The notes: generated by a model not told the origin, from the sequence alone. A stretch of DNA of 64,000 nucleotides from JBBREP01 sp038202885 (GCA_038202885.1 JBBREP010000007.1:14589-78588); one strand, 5' to 3'; positions 34,073-42,708 are shown, numbered from the stretch's first letter. Numbers and translations: made by a program.

Positions 34073-36157
34073 ATGCGCGCGCAACTCGGCTCCTTCACGA
34101 TCATGGTCGGCGTCACTGCGTCGCTGCTCGGCATCGTCGTGCTCGGCCGCGGCATCGCCAAGGACGACGAACGGTTGCTGCGCCTCGGGCGTCGTTTCAC
34201 CGCGGTCATCCTCGCCGCGGGCATCGGCGGTTTCGTCGTGATGGAATGGGCGTTGTTCGCGCACGACTACTCGATCACCTATGTCGCGAACAACGTTGCG
34301 CGCGCCACGCCCGGTCTGTTCACGTTCACCGCACTGTGGTCGGCCCTCGAAGGTTCGATCATGCTGTGGGGCCTCATCCTTGCGATCTACATGGCGGGAA
34401 CGAGTTACGCGTTCCGGGCCCGGGTCGCCGATCCGCTCGTAGCGTGGGCGACGATTGTGCAGTACGTCGTCGCGCTCTTCTTTTTCGGCTTGATGGCCAC
34501 GGTCGCGAATCCGTTCGCCACCGTGAGCGGGCTGCAGGTACTCGATGGTCGCGGCCCGAACCCGTTGCTGCAAGACCACCCGCTCGTGGCGTTCCACCCG
34601 CCGTTCCTCTACGCCGGCTATGTGGGCATGACGATCCCGTTCAGCTTCGCGATCGCCGCGCTCGTGACGGGGCGCTTCGGTGAAGGGTGGCTCGCCGACA
34701 CGCGTCGCGCCTCGCTCATTGCGTGGGGGTTCTTGACGGTCGGGATCATCCTCGGCGCGTGGTGGAGCTACGAGGTGCTCGGCTGGGGTGGCTACTGGAG
34801 TTGGGACCCGGTCGAGAACGCGTCGCTGCTGCCGTGGCTCACCGCCACCGCGTTCTTGCATTCGGTGATGGTGCAGGAACGCAGAGGGATGCTGCGCGTC
34901 TGGAATCTCTCACTCATCATCGCCACGTTCTCGCTCACGATCCTCGGCACCTTTCTCACTCGATCGGGCGTGATCACGTCGGTGCACGCGTTCAGCGAGA
35001 GCAAGATCGGCCCCGCGCTGCTCGCCTTCTTCGGGCTCGTGATCGTCACCGGCCTCGGACTGATCGCGTGGCGTGGCGACCGCCTGCACGCGCCCGGTCG
35101 CATCGACGCGGTGCTGTCGCGCGAATCGGCGTTCTTCGCGAACAACTTGTTGTTCGCCGGCTTCGCGTTCGTCATCCTCACGGGCACGGTGTTCCCGTTG
35201 CTCGTCGAGGCGCTGCAGAACAAGCAGATCTCGGTGGGTTCGCCCTACTTCGAACGCATGACCACGCCACTCGGGCTGGCGTTGCTGTTCATGATGTCGG
35301 TGGCGCCGATCCTGCCGTGGCGCGCCGTCAGCGGCGAGGTGCTGCGCGACCGGTTGCTGTTGCCGCTGTATGCGGCTGGGCTCGTGATGCTCGGCGCGGT
35401 CGTGTTGAGCTCGGCCGACGTCGCGGGTGTGCTCGCGTACGGCCTCGCGGCGTTCTGCGCCGCGGGCATCTTCAGGAACTTCGGCGTTGCCGTGCGCGCT
35501 CGGCGATCGGCCTTGCACGAACCAGTGGCGCGCGCGGTGGCCGGCACGGTGCGCGGGAACCCGCGTCGATGGGGCGGGCTCGTCGTGCACCTTGGTGTCG
35601 TGATGATCGCGGTGGCGCTCGCGGCATCGCAGGGCAGCGCCACCCGCCGTTCGGTGCAACTGGCCAAGGGCGAGTCGGCCGTCGTCGCCGGGAACCGCAT
35701 CACCTATCTCGGCTCGTCGGTCACCCAGACCGCGCAGAAAGCGACGCTGCGGTCGCGGTTCGCGATCCATGACGGCAGCGACTCGCTCGGTGTGTACGCC
35801 CCTGCGATTTCCACGTATCCGAACGTCACGCAGGGCATCGCGACGCCGTCGGTGCATGTGGGCTTGGCGCGCGACATCTATCTCGCGCTCGTGGCCGCGC
35901 CGGACGACACAGGGCGCGTCACTGTCCAGATCCTCGTGAACCCGATGGTGATGTGGTTGTGGGTGGGCGGCGCCATGATGGCGCTCGGCACCGTGCTGTG
36001 TCTCGTGCCGCAGCGGCGATCCGCCTCGCTCGGATTGTCGGCCGCGCATCGGGCGGCTGGCGGCCCGCCCTCGCCCGACGCCGGGCCACCCGACGGTGAC
36101 GCCGATCCCGAACCCGAACCCGATCCCGAACCCGCCAGTTCGGGTGCGCCCGCATGA
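34073..36157 (+). CDS. ccmF: cytochrome c heme lyase subunit CcmF
   Basis: A 694-residue membrane protein with about 14 helices that ligates heme to apocytochrome. The WWD domain reads WGGYWSWDPVENA (238-250), and surrounding His residues in ALFAHDYS and FHPPFLYAG match the heme-handling family. The Pro/Asp/Glu-rich C-terminal tail (ADPEPEPDPEP) is cytoplasmic and encoded by 6-bp repeats. It starts 9 bases after the ccmE stop and overlaps the thioredoxin gene as ATGA. Confidence 0.93.
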   Translation: MRAQLGSFTIMVGVTASLLGIVVLGRGIAKDDERLLRLGRRFTAVILAAGIGGFVVMEWALFAHDYSITYVANNVARATPGLFTFTALWSALEGSIMLWGLILAIYMAGTSYAFRARVADPLVAWATIVQYVVALFFFGLMATVANPFATVSGLQVLDGRGPNPLLQDHPLVAFHPPFLYAGYVGMTIPFSFAIAALVTGRFGEGWLADTRRASLIAWGFLTVGIILGAWWSYEVLGWGGYWSWDPVENASLLPWLTATAFLHSVMVQERRGMLRVWNLSLIIATFSLTILGTFLTRSGVITSVHAFSESKIGPALLAFFGLVIVTGLGLIAWRGDRLHAPGRIDAVLSRESAFFANNLLFAGFAFVILTGTVFPLLVEALQNKQISVGSPYFERMTTPLGLALLFMMSVAPILPWRAVSGEVLRDRLLLPLYAAGLVMLGAVVLSSADVAGVLAYGLAAFCAAGIFRNFGVAVRARRSALHEPVARAVAGTVRGNPRRWGGLVVHLGVVMIAVALAASQGSATRRSVQLAKGESAVVAGNRITYLGSSVTQTAQKATLRSRFAIHDGSDSLGVYAPAISTYPNVTQGIATPSVHVGLARDIYLALVAAPDDTGRVTVQILVNPMVMWLWVGGAMMALGTVLCLVPQRRSASLGLSAAHRAAGGPPSPDAGPPDGDADPEPEPDPEPASSGAPA

Positions 36158-36693
36158 CCCGCATCCGTTGGGTCACCACGATCGTGTTCACGATCGTCAT
36201 CGCGTTGGGCGTGCTGCTCGCGGTCAATCTCGGTGGCGATCCGACGAAGACGTCGAACGATCTCGTTGGCAAACCGGCGCCGACGTTCTCGCTCACGGCG
36301 TTCGACGGCTCGAAGATCGACCTGGCGTCGCTGCAAGGTCGGGTGGTGATGGTGAACTTCTGGAACGAGTGGTGCGCGCCGTGCATCGAGGAGACGCCGA
36401 GCCTCGTGGCGCTCGCCAACGCGCACAAGACCGACAGCGGCTTCACGCTCGTCGGCATCGTGCACCTCGGTCGCTCGCAGAGCGACGCGCGCGCGTACGC
36501 CGCAGCACCGTCGCACAAGATGCAGTTCCCGCTCGCGTTCGACCCGGGCTCGCACACCTCGCTCGACTACGGCGTGACGGGGCAGCCCGAGACGTTCCTC
36601 ATCGACAAGGCCGGCGTCGTGTCGCAATGGATCTCCGGCCCGATTGATGCCCAGCGCATGGAGCGCGACATCGAGCGCTTGGAAGCCACATGA
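36154..36693 (+). CDS. ccmG: thiol:disulfide oxidoreductase CcmG/TlpA-type
   Basis: A 179-residue membrane-anchored thioredoxin-fold protein. An uncleaved signal-anchor (about 7-25) is followed by the active site WCAPC (73-77) and the cis-proline segment GQPETFLID. It reduces the CxxCH thiols of apocytochrome before heme attachment. Position between ccmF and ccmH supports CcmG rather than a general TlpA. It overlaps ccmH as ATGA. Confidence 0.9.
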   Translation: MTRIRWVTTIVFTIVIALGVLLAVNLGGDPTKTSNDLVGKPAPTFSLTAFDGSKIDLASLQGRVVMVNFWNEWCAPCIEETPSLVALANAHKTDSGFTLVGIVHLGRSQSDARAYAAAPSHKMQFPLAFDPGSHTSLDYGVTGQPETFLIDKAGVVSQWISGPIDAQRMERDIERLEAT

Positions 36694-37139
36694 GGTCGAA
36701 GCGTTTTGCGGCGCTGGGCGGGGCGCTGCTCGTGGTGCTCGCCATCGTGGTCGTGGCGCTGCGCCCTTCGCACGAGACGGCCGAGGCGCGCGCGCAACGG
36801 CTGGAACGCCACATCGCGTGCCCGGTGTGCGTGGGTGAATCCGTGGCCGAGAGCAACAGCGACGCGTCACTGATCATTCGCTCCGACATCGAGGCGCGCA
36901 TCAGGCGCGGGCAATCCGACAGCGAGATCCTCGGCTATTACGCCAAGCACTACCCGAAGCAGCAGTTGAATCCGAGCGATGGCGGCATCGGGCTGGTCGC
37001 GTGGGGTCTGCCGGTGGTGGCAGTCGTGCTCGCCGTCGCGGGACTCGGCGTCGCGATGGTGCGTTGGAAGCGCGTGCCGCGCATGGTGGCCACGACCGAC
37101 GACGAGGTGCTCGTGCAACGGGCCCGTAGGCGGGCCTGA
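36690..37139 (+). CDS. ccmH: cytochrome c maturation protein CcmH/CycL
   Basis: A 149-residue protein with two membrane helices (about 5-25 and 103-122). Its external domain carries the redox pair C44 and C47 in HIACPVCVGESVAESNSD, a variant of the LRCxxCQxxS motif. Its short length matches the CcmH N-terminal domain/CycL. It hands apocytochrome disulfide chemistry on to CcmG and CcmF. It is followed by the CcmI-like gene after three bases. Confidence 0.9.
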   Translation: MRSKRFAALGGALLVVLAIVVVALRPSHETAEARAQRLERHIACPVCVGESVAESNSDASLIIRSDIEARIRRGQSDSEILGYYAKHYPKQQLNPSDGGIGLVAWGLPVVAVVLAVAGLGVAMVRWKRVPRMVATTDDEVLVQRARRRA

Positions 37140-37142
37140 GCC

Positions 37143-37961
37143 ATGGCGAAACTGTCAGCGCACGAACGGGCCGAACTCGAGGCCGAGCGCGACTTCCTCG
37201 TGCGGTCGCTCGACGACCTCGAAGCCGAACGCGCCGATGGCGCGATCGATGACGCCACCTACGAGACGTTGCACTCGGATTACACCGCGCGCACAGCCGA
37301 CGTGTTGCGCACACTCGCCAGCGGAACCGCGCGTCGGGCGCCGAAGCCACCGCCGGTGCCGAAGGGTCGCCGGGCGGTCGTGGTGTTCGCGATCGTGGTG
37401 TTCGCGGGCGGGGCGGCGTTCTCGCTCGCGAAGGCGTCGGGCACGCGCGCTCCTGGCGGGCTACCGACTGGTGGCGTGGGAACCGTCGCACCCGACCCCA
37501 ACTCGTACGAGGGCCACATTGGCGCGGCCCGGCGATTCCGCGCCGAGAGCATCACCGACAAGGCCACCAAGGAGTACCTCGCCGCGGCGAAGGTGCGTCC
37601 CAAGTCGGCCGAGCCGGTCACCGAACTGGCCGAGATGCTCCTCACGCGCATCGCAACCGGACTGAGCAACGACTCGCGTCTTGTCACCCAGGCCGGCCAA
37701 CTGCTCGACCGTGCGATCGCGCTCGACCCGAAGTATGCGCAGGCCTATCTCTACAAGGGCCTGGTGTTCAAGGCGCAAGGCAAGCCGGGCTCGCAGTCGG
37801 TGGCGCTGTTCCGCAAGTATCTCGCGCTGGCCCCGAACGGAGCGCAGGCCGAGATGGCCCGTAGCCTGATCACGCAGTTCACGAGCCCCACCACCACGTC
37901 GACCACCCCGCCGACCACCACGTCGACAACAACGTCCACTGCAACGTCCACGACGCCCTGA
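37143..37961 (+). CDS. ccmI: CcmI-like TPR protein
   Basis: A 272-residue protein. The N-terminal helical part (residues 1-60, rich in Glu/Asp and resembling the CcmI cytoplasmic segment) is followed by one membrane helix (about 78-98). A TPR domain (about 125-235, with ALDPKYAQAYLYKGLVFKAQG) follows. A Thr/Ser/Pro-rich tail, TTTSTTPPTTTST, ends the protein. CcmI recruits apocytochromes through its TPRs. Its position at the end of the ccm operon supports the call. The stop lies 10 bases before the cyclophilin TTG. Confidence 0.8.
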   Translation: MAKLSAHERAELEAERDFLVRSLDDLEAERADGAIDDATYETLHSDYTARTADVLRTLASGTARRAPKPPPVPKGRRAVVVFAIVVFAGGAAFSLAKASGTRAPGGLPTGGVGTVAPDPNSYEGHIGAARRFRAESITDKATKEYLAAAKVRPKSAEPVTELAEMLLTRIATGLSNDSRLVTQAGQLLDRAIALDPKYAQAYLYKGLVFKAQGKPGSQSVALFRKYLALAPNGAQAEMARSLITQFTSPTTTSTTPPTTTSTTTSTATSTTP

Positions 37962-37971
37962 GGAGCCCACG

Positions 37972-38448
37972 TTGGTAGACCAGCCTGAATACGCGATTGA
38001 CGGTTCCAAGATCTACCGCACCACCATCACCCTTGCTGCTGGCCCCATCGTGATGGACCTCGACCCGCAGCTCGCCGCGAACACGGTCAACAATTTCGTC
38101 GGGCTCGCGCGCCAGGGCTATTACGACGGCCTCACGTTTCACCGTGTCGTTCCCGATTTCGTCGTGCAAGGCGGTTGCCCGCAGGGCTCGGGTGCCGGCG
38201 GGCCGGGCTACAAGTTCCGTGACGAGCCGGTGCAGGGCGAGTACACGCTCGGTGCCGTCGCCATGGCGAACGCGGGCAAGCACACGAACGGCTCGCAGTT
38301 CTTCATCTGCATCGACGACTGCACCCGCAAGCTGACCAAGGACTACAACCTGTTCGGTTACGTGGTCGAGGGCATGGACGTGGCGCTCGGCGTCAAGGTC
38401 GGCGACGTCATGCAGACCGTCGTCGTCGAAGAAATCGACCGCCCCTAA
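37972..38448 (+). CDS. peptidyl-prolyl cis-trans isomerase, cyclophilin type
   Basis: A 158-residue cytoplasmic cyclophilin. Conserved active-site parts are GLTFHRVVPDFVVQGGCPQG (47-66) and MANAGKHTNGSQFFIC. Members of this type (ppiB-like) catalyse proline isomerisation during folding. The start is TTG with an AGGAG site six bases upstream (37961-37965). It lies 10 bases after the ccmI-like gene, so it may belong to the ccm transcript, although it is a general folding factor. Confidence 0.93.
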   Translation: MVDQPEYAIDGSKIYRTTITLAAGPIVMDLDPQLAANTVNNFVGLARQGYYDGLTFHRVVPDFVVQGGCPQGSGAGGPGYKFRDEPVQGEYTLGAVAMANAGKHTNGSQFFICIDDCTRKLTKDYNLFGYVVEGMDVALGVKVGDVMQTVVVEEIDRP

Positions 38449-38462
38449 ACAACGCACCGCAT

Positions 38463-39374
38463 CTAGGCTTCGGCGACCTCGAGCATGGCGGCGTGTTCCA
38501 CGCCGATGGCGCGCTTTTTGATCGCATCCCCACGGGCGATGTGGACGAGTTCGGCGATGAGCGGTACTGCGCAGACCGCCAGGACGATCTCGAGCAGTCC
38601 GTTGCTCGCGTTCAGCATCTTGAGCGCCGAGAACACCAGTGCGAAGATGATGACGGGGCGGATGTAGGCGTCGTTCGCCTTCGCCGACATCCGAGCGCCG
38701 AGGTACACCGCGGGCACCGCACCGATGAGCAACGATGACGTCGTCGAGAATTGCAGGTGACCCCACAGTGCGATGCCGAGCGTCGCGCTGCCGATGAGCG
38801 GGATCGCCTGCACGAGGTCGGTGCCTACCAGTTCACGAGTTGAAATGCGCGGGTAGAGCACCATCAGCAGCACGACCATGAGCGAACCCGAACCCACCGA
38901 CGTGAGCCCGACGATGAAGCCGCCGACGACGCCGATGCACACCGTTGGAAGGATTTTGACCGGCAGCGTTCCGGGCGCGGCGTGTTCCCGCGGCATGCGC
39001 GTGCTGACGACGGCCTTGGCGATCATCGCCAAGGCGGCGATGACGAGCACCCATCCGAGAATCTTCTTGACCGTGGTGTCGACGTCGCCACCGATATGGG
39101 TGATCGTGTACACACCGACGATTGCCGCCGGCATCGATCCGAGGCTGAGCCAACCGACCAGCCGGCGGTTGACGGTGCCCGAGCGCAGGTGGACCGCGCC
39201 GCCGATCGGCTTCAGCACGAGCGACGCGACGATGTCGGTCGACACGGCCGCCAGAGGATTCACGTTGAGCATGATCAGCAGCGGCGTGAGCAAGGCGCCG
39301 CCACCGACCCCGGTGAGGCCGATGACGAAGCCGGCGATGAGCCCGGCCAGGGCGATGGCGAAGTCGATATGCAC
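38463..39374 (-). CDS. sulfite exporter TauE/SafE family permease
   Basis: A 303-residue membrane protein with about eight helices in two TSUP halves. The first half has the family signature GLTGVGGGALLTPLLI (about 20-35) and the second GLTSVGSGSLMVVLL. TSUP members export sulfite, sulfoacetate or related anions. It is divergent from an Rrf2 regulator and a sulfite-oxidase-like gene, which supports a sulfur role. The GTG start is at 39374. Confidence 0.88.
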   Translation of the reverse strand: MHIDFAIALAGLIAGFVIGLTGVGGGALLTPLLIMLNVNPLAAVSTDIVASLVLKPIGGAVHLRSGTVNRRLVGWLSLGSMPAAIVGVYTITHIGGDVDTTVKKILGWVLVIAALAMIAKAVVSTRMPREHAAPGTLPVKILPTVCIGVVGGFIVGLTSVGSGSLMVVLLMVLYPRISTRELVGTDLVQAIPLIGSATLGIALWGHLQFSTTSSLLIGAVPAVYLGARMSAKANDAYIRPVIIFALVFSALKMLNASNGLLEIVLAVCAVPLIAELVHIARGDAIKKRAIGVEHAAMLEVAEA

Positions 39375-39412
39375 GAACGCAGTCCTCGGCGAAAACGATA
39401 GTCAACTGAAGT

Positions 39413-39468
39413 GGTCGACAAAGTAGACAACATGGGTACGAGGAAAGTCAAGTGCTTTGGTCGACAAG
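39413..39468. promoter_or_regulatory. candidate Rrf2 operators
   Basis: Two identical nonamers GGTCGACAA (39413-39421 and 39459-39467), each containing the palindrome GTCGAC, lie 46 bp apart in the divergent TauE/Rrf2 region, with a related AGTAGACAA between. They are good candidates for autoregulation by the Rrf2 protein. A strong AAGGAGG ribosome site (39484-39490) precedes its ATG. Confidence 0.45.
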
Positions 39469-39496
39469 CGCGAGGATGTGACCAAGGAGGTTCGGC

Positions 39497-39952
39497 ATGC
39501 GGATCACGGCCAAGGCTGACTATGCGGTGCGAGCGGCGGCGGTGCTCGCCGCAGCTGAGCCCGGCGTGCCGGTGAAAGGGGAGGCGATCGCCACCGCCCA
39601 GCGGATCCCACTGAACTTCTTGGAGAACATTCTGCGCGAGCTTCGCCGGGCCGGGATCATCCGCACCCAGCGCGGGGCCGACGGCGGCTACCTCCTGGCG
39701 GTGGCGGCGAACACCGTGAGCGTCGCTGACGTGATCCGAGCCGTGGAGGGTCCGTTGGCCGCGATTCAAGGGGTGCGGCCCGATCAGCTCCATTACGACG
39801 GCGCGGCCGCGGCCTTGGCCGACGTCTGGGTCGCGATGCGGGCGAGCCTGCGTTCGGTGCTCGAGAACGTCACGCTGGCCGACATCGCACGCGGAGAACT
39901 TCCGAAATCGGTCAAGCGCTTGGTCAACGATGCGGAGGCGTGGCAGCCATGA
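39497..39952 (+). CDS. Rrf2 family transcriptional regulator (cysteine-free)
   Basis: A 151-residue winged-helix regulator. The recognition wing reads RTQRGADGGYLLA (55-67) and the dimer helix includes SVADVIRAVEGPLA. The protein has no cysteine at all, so it cannot hold the [2Fe-2S]/[4Fe-4S] cluster of IscR/NsrR and is closer to the CymR type that responds to sulfur or cysteine status. It overlaps the molybdopterin enzyme gene as ATGA and is divergent from TauE. Confidence 0.88.
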   Translation: MRITAKADYAVRAAAVLAAAEPGVPVKGEAIATAQRIPLNFLENILRELRRAGIIRTQRGADGGYLLAVAANTVSVADVIRAVEGPLAAIQGVRPDQLHYDGAAAALADVWVAMRASLRSVLENVTLADIARGELPKSVKRLVNDAEAWQP

Positions 39953-40554
39953 GTTTCTTCGACCGGAATCGGAAACAGTTAGCTGCGATGGGTATCGATC
40001 CGTCGCGATTGCCGCCGGGGCAGTATCACACCGAACGATTTCCTGTCCTCCACGTCGGCGACGTACCGACGATCACTCGCGACCAGTTCACGCTGGCGGT
40101 CTTCGGTGAGGTCGAGCGGCCAACCACGTTTTCGTTCGCCGATCTCGAAGCGCTCGGTCCCGTCGAGCTCACCTTCGATATCCATTGCGTCACGAAATGG
40201 TCGCGCTTCGACACAACGTGGAAAGGCGTGCGGTTTGTCGACCTCATGCACACAGTGGGCGTGAAGCCCTCGGCCCGCCATGTGATCGAGCACGCGGTCT
40301 ACGGCTACACCACCAACGTGCCGCTGGCCGACTGCATGCGCGACAACGTGCTCGTCGCGTGGGAACACGGCGGCGTGCCGCTCGAAGCCGAGCACGGTGG
40401 ACCGGTGCGGCTCGTCGTGCCGCACCTCTACTTCTGGAAGTCGGCGAAGTGGCTCGAAGGTATCGAGCTGCGAGTCGACGATCAGCCGGGTTTCTGGGAG
40501 CAGAACGGCTACCACAATTACGGCGACCCGTTTCTTGAGCAGCGGTTCTCGTAG
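39949..40554 (+). CDS. sulfite oxidase-like molybdopterin enzyme
   Basis: A 201-residue cytoplasmic protein carrying the sulfite-oxidase molybdopterin fold. C80 in LTFDIHCVTKWS is the molybdenum ligand, and HLYFWKSAKWLEGIEL matches the C-terminal substrate/cofactor region of small MsrP/YedY-like and plant-type oxidases. No Tat signal is visible, unlike YedY. Role inferred: sulfite or sulfoxide chemistry, coupled to the exported sulfite. The ATG at 39949 overlaps the Rrf2 stop. Confidence 0.85.
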   Translation: MSFFDRNRKQLAAMGIDPSRLPPGQYHTERFPVLHVGDVPTITRDQFTLAVFGEVERPTTFSFADLEALGPVELTFDIHCVTKWSRFDTTWKGVRFVDLMHTVGVKPSARHVIEHAVYGYTTNVPLADCMRDNVLVAWEHGGVPLEAEHGGPVRLVVPHLYFWKSAKWLEGIELRVDDQPGFWEQNGYHNYGDPFLEQRFS

Positions 40555-40574
40555 TCAAACGGCGCGAGCGGCGA

Positions 40575-40619
40575 CCATTGGTACTTGGCTTGCAATAGTT
40601 ACGCCTCAAGTACCAATGG
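40575..40619. terminator. large intergenic stem-loop after the molybdopterin gene
   Basis: A perfect 13-bp inverted repeat (40575-40587 with 40607-40619; arms CCATTGGTACTTG) encloses a 19-base loop. The downstream T run is missing. It lies 20 bases after the gene's stop, and the next gene has its own promoter, so a terminator or 3'-stabilising hairpin fits. Confidence 0.6.
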
Positions 40620-40644
40620 ACGCGCTGCCGCGGCGGTCCGCCCG

Positions 40645-40657
40645 TAGGATCAGCGTT
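40645..40657 (+). promoter_or_regulatory. leaderless promoter of the hypothetical protein gene
   Basis: TAGGAT (40645-40650) followed by CAGCGTT and GTG at 40658. Confidence 0.55.
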
Positions 40658-41350
40658 GTGGGCATTGCCGCCATCATCGTCATCGCCGTCGCCATCATCG
40701 GCGCGATCGGGTACTTCGCGTGGAAGAAGCGCCAGGCCGAGATCGCGGCGCTGGCCGCACTGGCGGCCAGCCTCGGGTTGCAGTACTCACAGAGCGACCC
40801 GGGCAACGTGCTCGCGATGCCGTTCAAGTTCCTGCGGCAAGGCGATGAGCAGAAGGTGCGCGACTTCCTCGTGGGCACGCACGACGGCCGCGATCTGCAG
40901 CTGTTCGACTTCGACGCCATCACCGAAACGCGCAGTACCAACGCGCAGGGCATGACGACCACTTCGCACTCGCATCATCACTACACGTGCGGGACGATCA
41001 CGATGGCGGCGGCGTGTCCGGAGCTCAGGATCGGCCAGGAGAACTTCTTGTCGCGCCTCGGCAGCCATATCGGTGTGCACGATGTCGAGTTCGAATCGGC
41101 CGAGTTCAACAAGGAATTCCGTGTGCACTGCGACGACCAGCGGTTCGCGTTCTCTCTCATCGACGCGCGGATGATGGAGTGGCTACTCACCGCCGCGGGT
41201 TCGGTTCCCGCGATCGAAGTCGTTGGGCCGTTCGTGTTCCTTGCCGTGAATCGCATGAATCCGTCGGAGTGGTCGAGCCTGCTCGAGTGGTTCGACCAGT
41301 TCCTTGCCCATGTGCCCGAAGTCGTCTACTCCACCTACCCGCCGAGGTGA
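40658..41350 (+). CDS. membrane-anchored hypothetical protein
   Basis: A 230-residue protein with a single N-terminal helix (about 1-20, VGIAAIIVIAVAIIG) and a soluble alpha/beta domain. That domain contains a His-rich stretch (TTSHSHHHYTCGT near 99-111) that could bind metal. It resembles poorly characterised DUF3137-like proteins in length and the pattern of strands, but I do not recognise a family with confidence. The GTG was chosen because of the leaderless promoter; reading further upstream lacks coding pattern. It is followed by LemA after four bases, so the two may be cotranscribed. Confidence 0.65.
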   Translation: MGIAAIIVIAVAIIGAIGYFAWKKRQAEIAALAALAASLGLQYSQSDPGNVLAMPFKFLRQGDEQKVRDFLVGTHDGRDLQLFDFDAITETRSTNAQGMTTTSHSHHHYTCGTITMAAACPELRIGQENFLSRLGSHIGVHDVEFESAEFNKEFRVHCDDQRFAFSLIDARMMEWLLTAAGSVPAIEVVGPFVFLAVNRMNPSEWSSLLEWFDQFLAHVPEVVYSTYPPR

Positions 41351-41354
41351 CGCC

Positions 41355-41909
41355 ATGGGCATAGCGATCATCCTCATCGTCATCTTCGTCGTGGTCGCGC
41401 TCGTGCCGTTGTTCGTGTTCAACGGTCTTGTGCGGGCGCGCAACCTCGTCACGAACTCATGGGCGCTGGTCGACACCGAGCTGCAACGCCGCCACGATCT
41501 CGTGCCCAATCTCGTCGCGACCGTCAAGGGCTACGCGGCGCACGAACAAGGAGTGTTCGACGCGCTCACCAAGGCTCGAGCCGATGCGGTGGCAGCCGGA
41601 CCCGACGCGGCGCAACGCACCGAGAGTGAGACCGCACTCGTCGGTGGGCTCGGCCGACTCTTCGCAGTCGCTGAGGCCTACCCGGATCTCAAAGCGAACG
41701 AGGAGTTCCTCGCGCTCCAGCGTCAACTCGTCGACACCGAGGACCGCATCGCGGTGGCCCGGCGCGTGTACAACGCGAACGTGCGCGACTACAACACGCG
41801 GATCCAGTCGTTCCCTGGCCTGGTGTTCGCTGGAAGCGGCCGCTTCGCCGTGGCGGCGCCGTTCGACGTGGGCGAGAGCATCCGCAACGAGGCGCCTCCA
41901 GCCGTGTGA
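41355..41909 (+). CDS. LemA family protein
   Basis: A 184-residue protein with one N-terminal membrane helix (about 3-22) and a helical external domain. NSWALVDTELQRRHDLVPNL (37-56) and the C-terminal YNANVRDYNTRIQSFPG are the LemA signature. LemA proteins associate with stress-response and TM-helix (TPM, HtpX) partners at the membrane, and their exact function is unsettled. The ATG is preceded by GAGGTGA. It lies downstream of the hypothetical membrane-anchored protein. Confidence 0.92.
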   Translation: MGIAIILIVIFVVVALVPLFVFNGLVRARNLVTNSWALVDTELQRRHDLVPNLVATVKGYAAHEQGVFDALTKARADAVAAGPDAAQRTESETALVGGLGRLFAVAEAYPDLKANEEFLALQRQLVDTEDRIAVARRVYNANVRDYNTRIQSFPGLVFAGSGRFAVAAPFDVGESIRNEAPPAV

Positions 41910-41945
41910 GCCGGCCTCCCGGCCCCGAGTTGTCAAGGTGGCGCA

Positions 41946-41964
41946 ATACAAGTACGATACAAGT
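41946..41964. promoter_or_regulatory. 11-bp-phased direct repeat at the GntR/aconitase promoter
   Basis: Two identical 8-mers ATACAAGT (41946-41953 and 41957-41964) are spaced exactly 11 bp, one helical turn. They overlap TACGAT (41953-41958), the candidate -10 hexamer six bases before the GTG. This is a likely autoregulatory GntR operator that would shut the promoter when bound. Confidence 0.6.
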
Positions 41965-42708
41965 GTGATGCGGTATCTCGAAGTGGCCGACAACCTGCGC
42001 GAGCGACTCGCGCGGGGCGAGGTCGCCGCCGGCGGGGCCCTGCCCTCGGAAGCCGAGATCGGCGCCGAGTGCGGCGCCAGCCGGGTCACGATACGCCGCG
42101 CCCTGGAACAGCTGCGCGGCGAAGGGCTCGTGACGAGCCGGCGGGGGAGTGGCTGGTTCGTCGCCCACGACCCGGTGCGTCAAGCGCTCGGGAGGGTCAC
42201 CACCGTCGAGGCCGCGCTCGAGGCCGCCGGCGCGCGCCCCGAGCGGTACGTACTCGAGTTTGCGTTCGAAGCGGCGTCGGCCGTGGTCGCCGAGGCCCTC
42301 GGACTCGCGCGCGACGCCGAGGTGTTGCGAGTGCTTCGTCTCAACCTCGCCGACGGCGAACCGTTCGCGCTCGTGACGGTGTGGGTCCCCGGCGAACTTG
42401 GCCACTACTTGTCGCGCGCCGAAGTCGAGGTCGCCACGTTTTACGACCTGCTGCCGTTGCGGGGTGTCGCGCTCGGCCGCGCCGTGCAACAAATCGGCGC
42501 GGACATCGCGTCGGCCGACGACGCCCGCCACCTCCATGTGGCCAAGGGGTCGGCCGTGCTCACCGCTCGGCGCATCACGAACGATTGCTCGGGCAACCCC
42601 GTGATCTTCTCGTTGCACCGCTATCCCGCGCACCGCACCTCGATCGAGATCGAGCTGCCGTCGCTAGCCTTCGAAACCGCCACCCACACTGGAGCCCGTC
42701 ATGGCTGA
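41965..42708 (+). CDS. GntR family regulator, HutC/UTRA type
   Basis: A 247-residue regulator. The winged helix spans about residues 8-72 (LPSEAEIGAECGASRVTIRR is the HTH core). The UTRA ligand domain spans about 90-240 (EVLRVLRLNLADGEPFALVT, SVLTARR). GTG 41965 fits the leaderless spacing from TACGAT; ATG 41968 is the alternative. Its last eight bases overlap the aconitase start, so both are translated from one message. It may sense a tricarboxylate or an amino-sugar phosphate, as other HutC members do; the ligand is unknown. Confidence 0.88.
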   Translation: MMRYLEVADNLRERLARGEVAAGGALPSEAEIGAECGASRVTIRRALEQLRGEGLVTSRRGSGWFVAHDPVRQALGRVTTVEAALEAAGARPERYVLEFAFEAASAVVAEALGLARDAEVLRVLRLNLADGEPFALVTVWVPGELGHYLSRAEVEVATFYDLLPLRGVALGRAVQQIGADIASADDARHLHVAKGSAVLTARRITNDCSGNPVIFSLHRYPAHRTSIEIELPSLAFETATHTGARHG

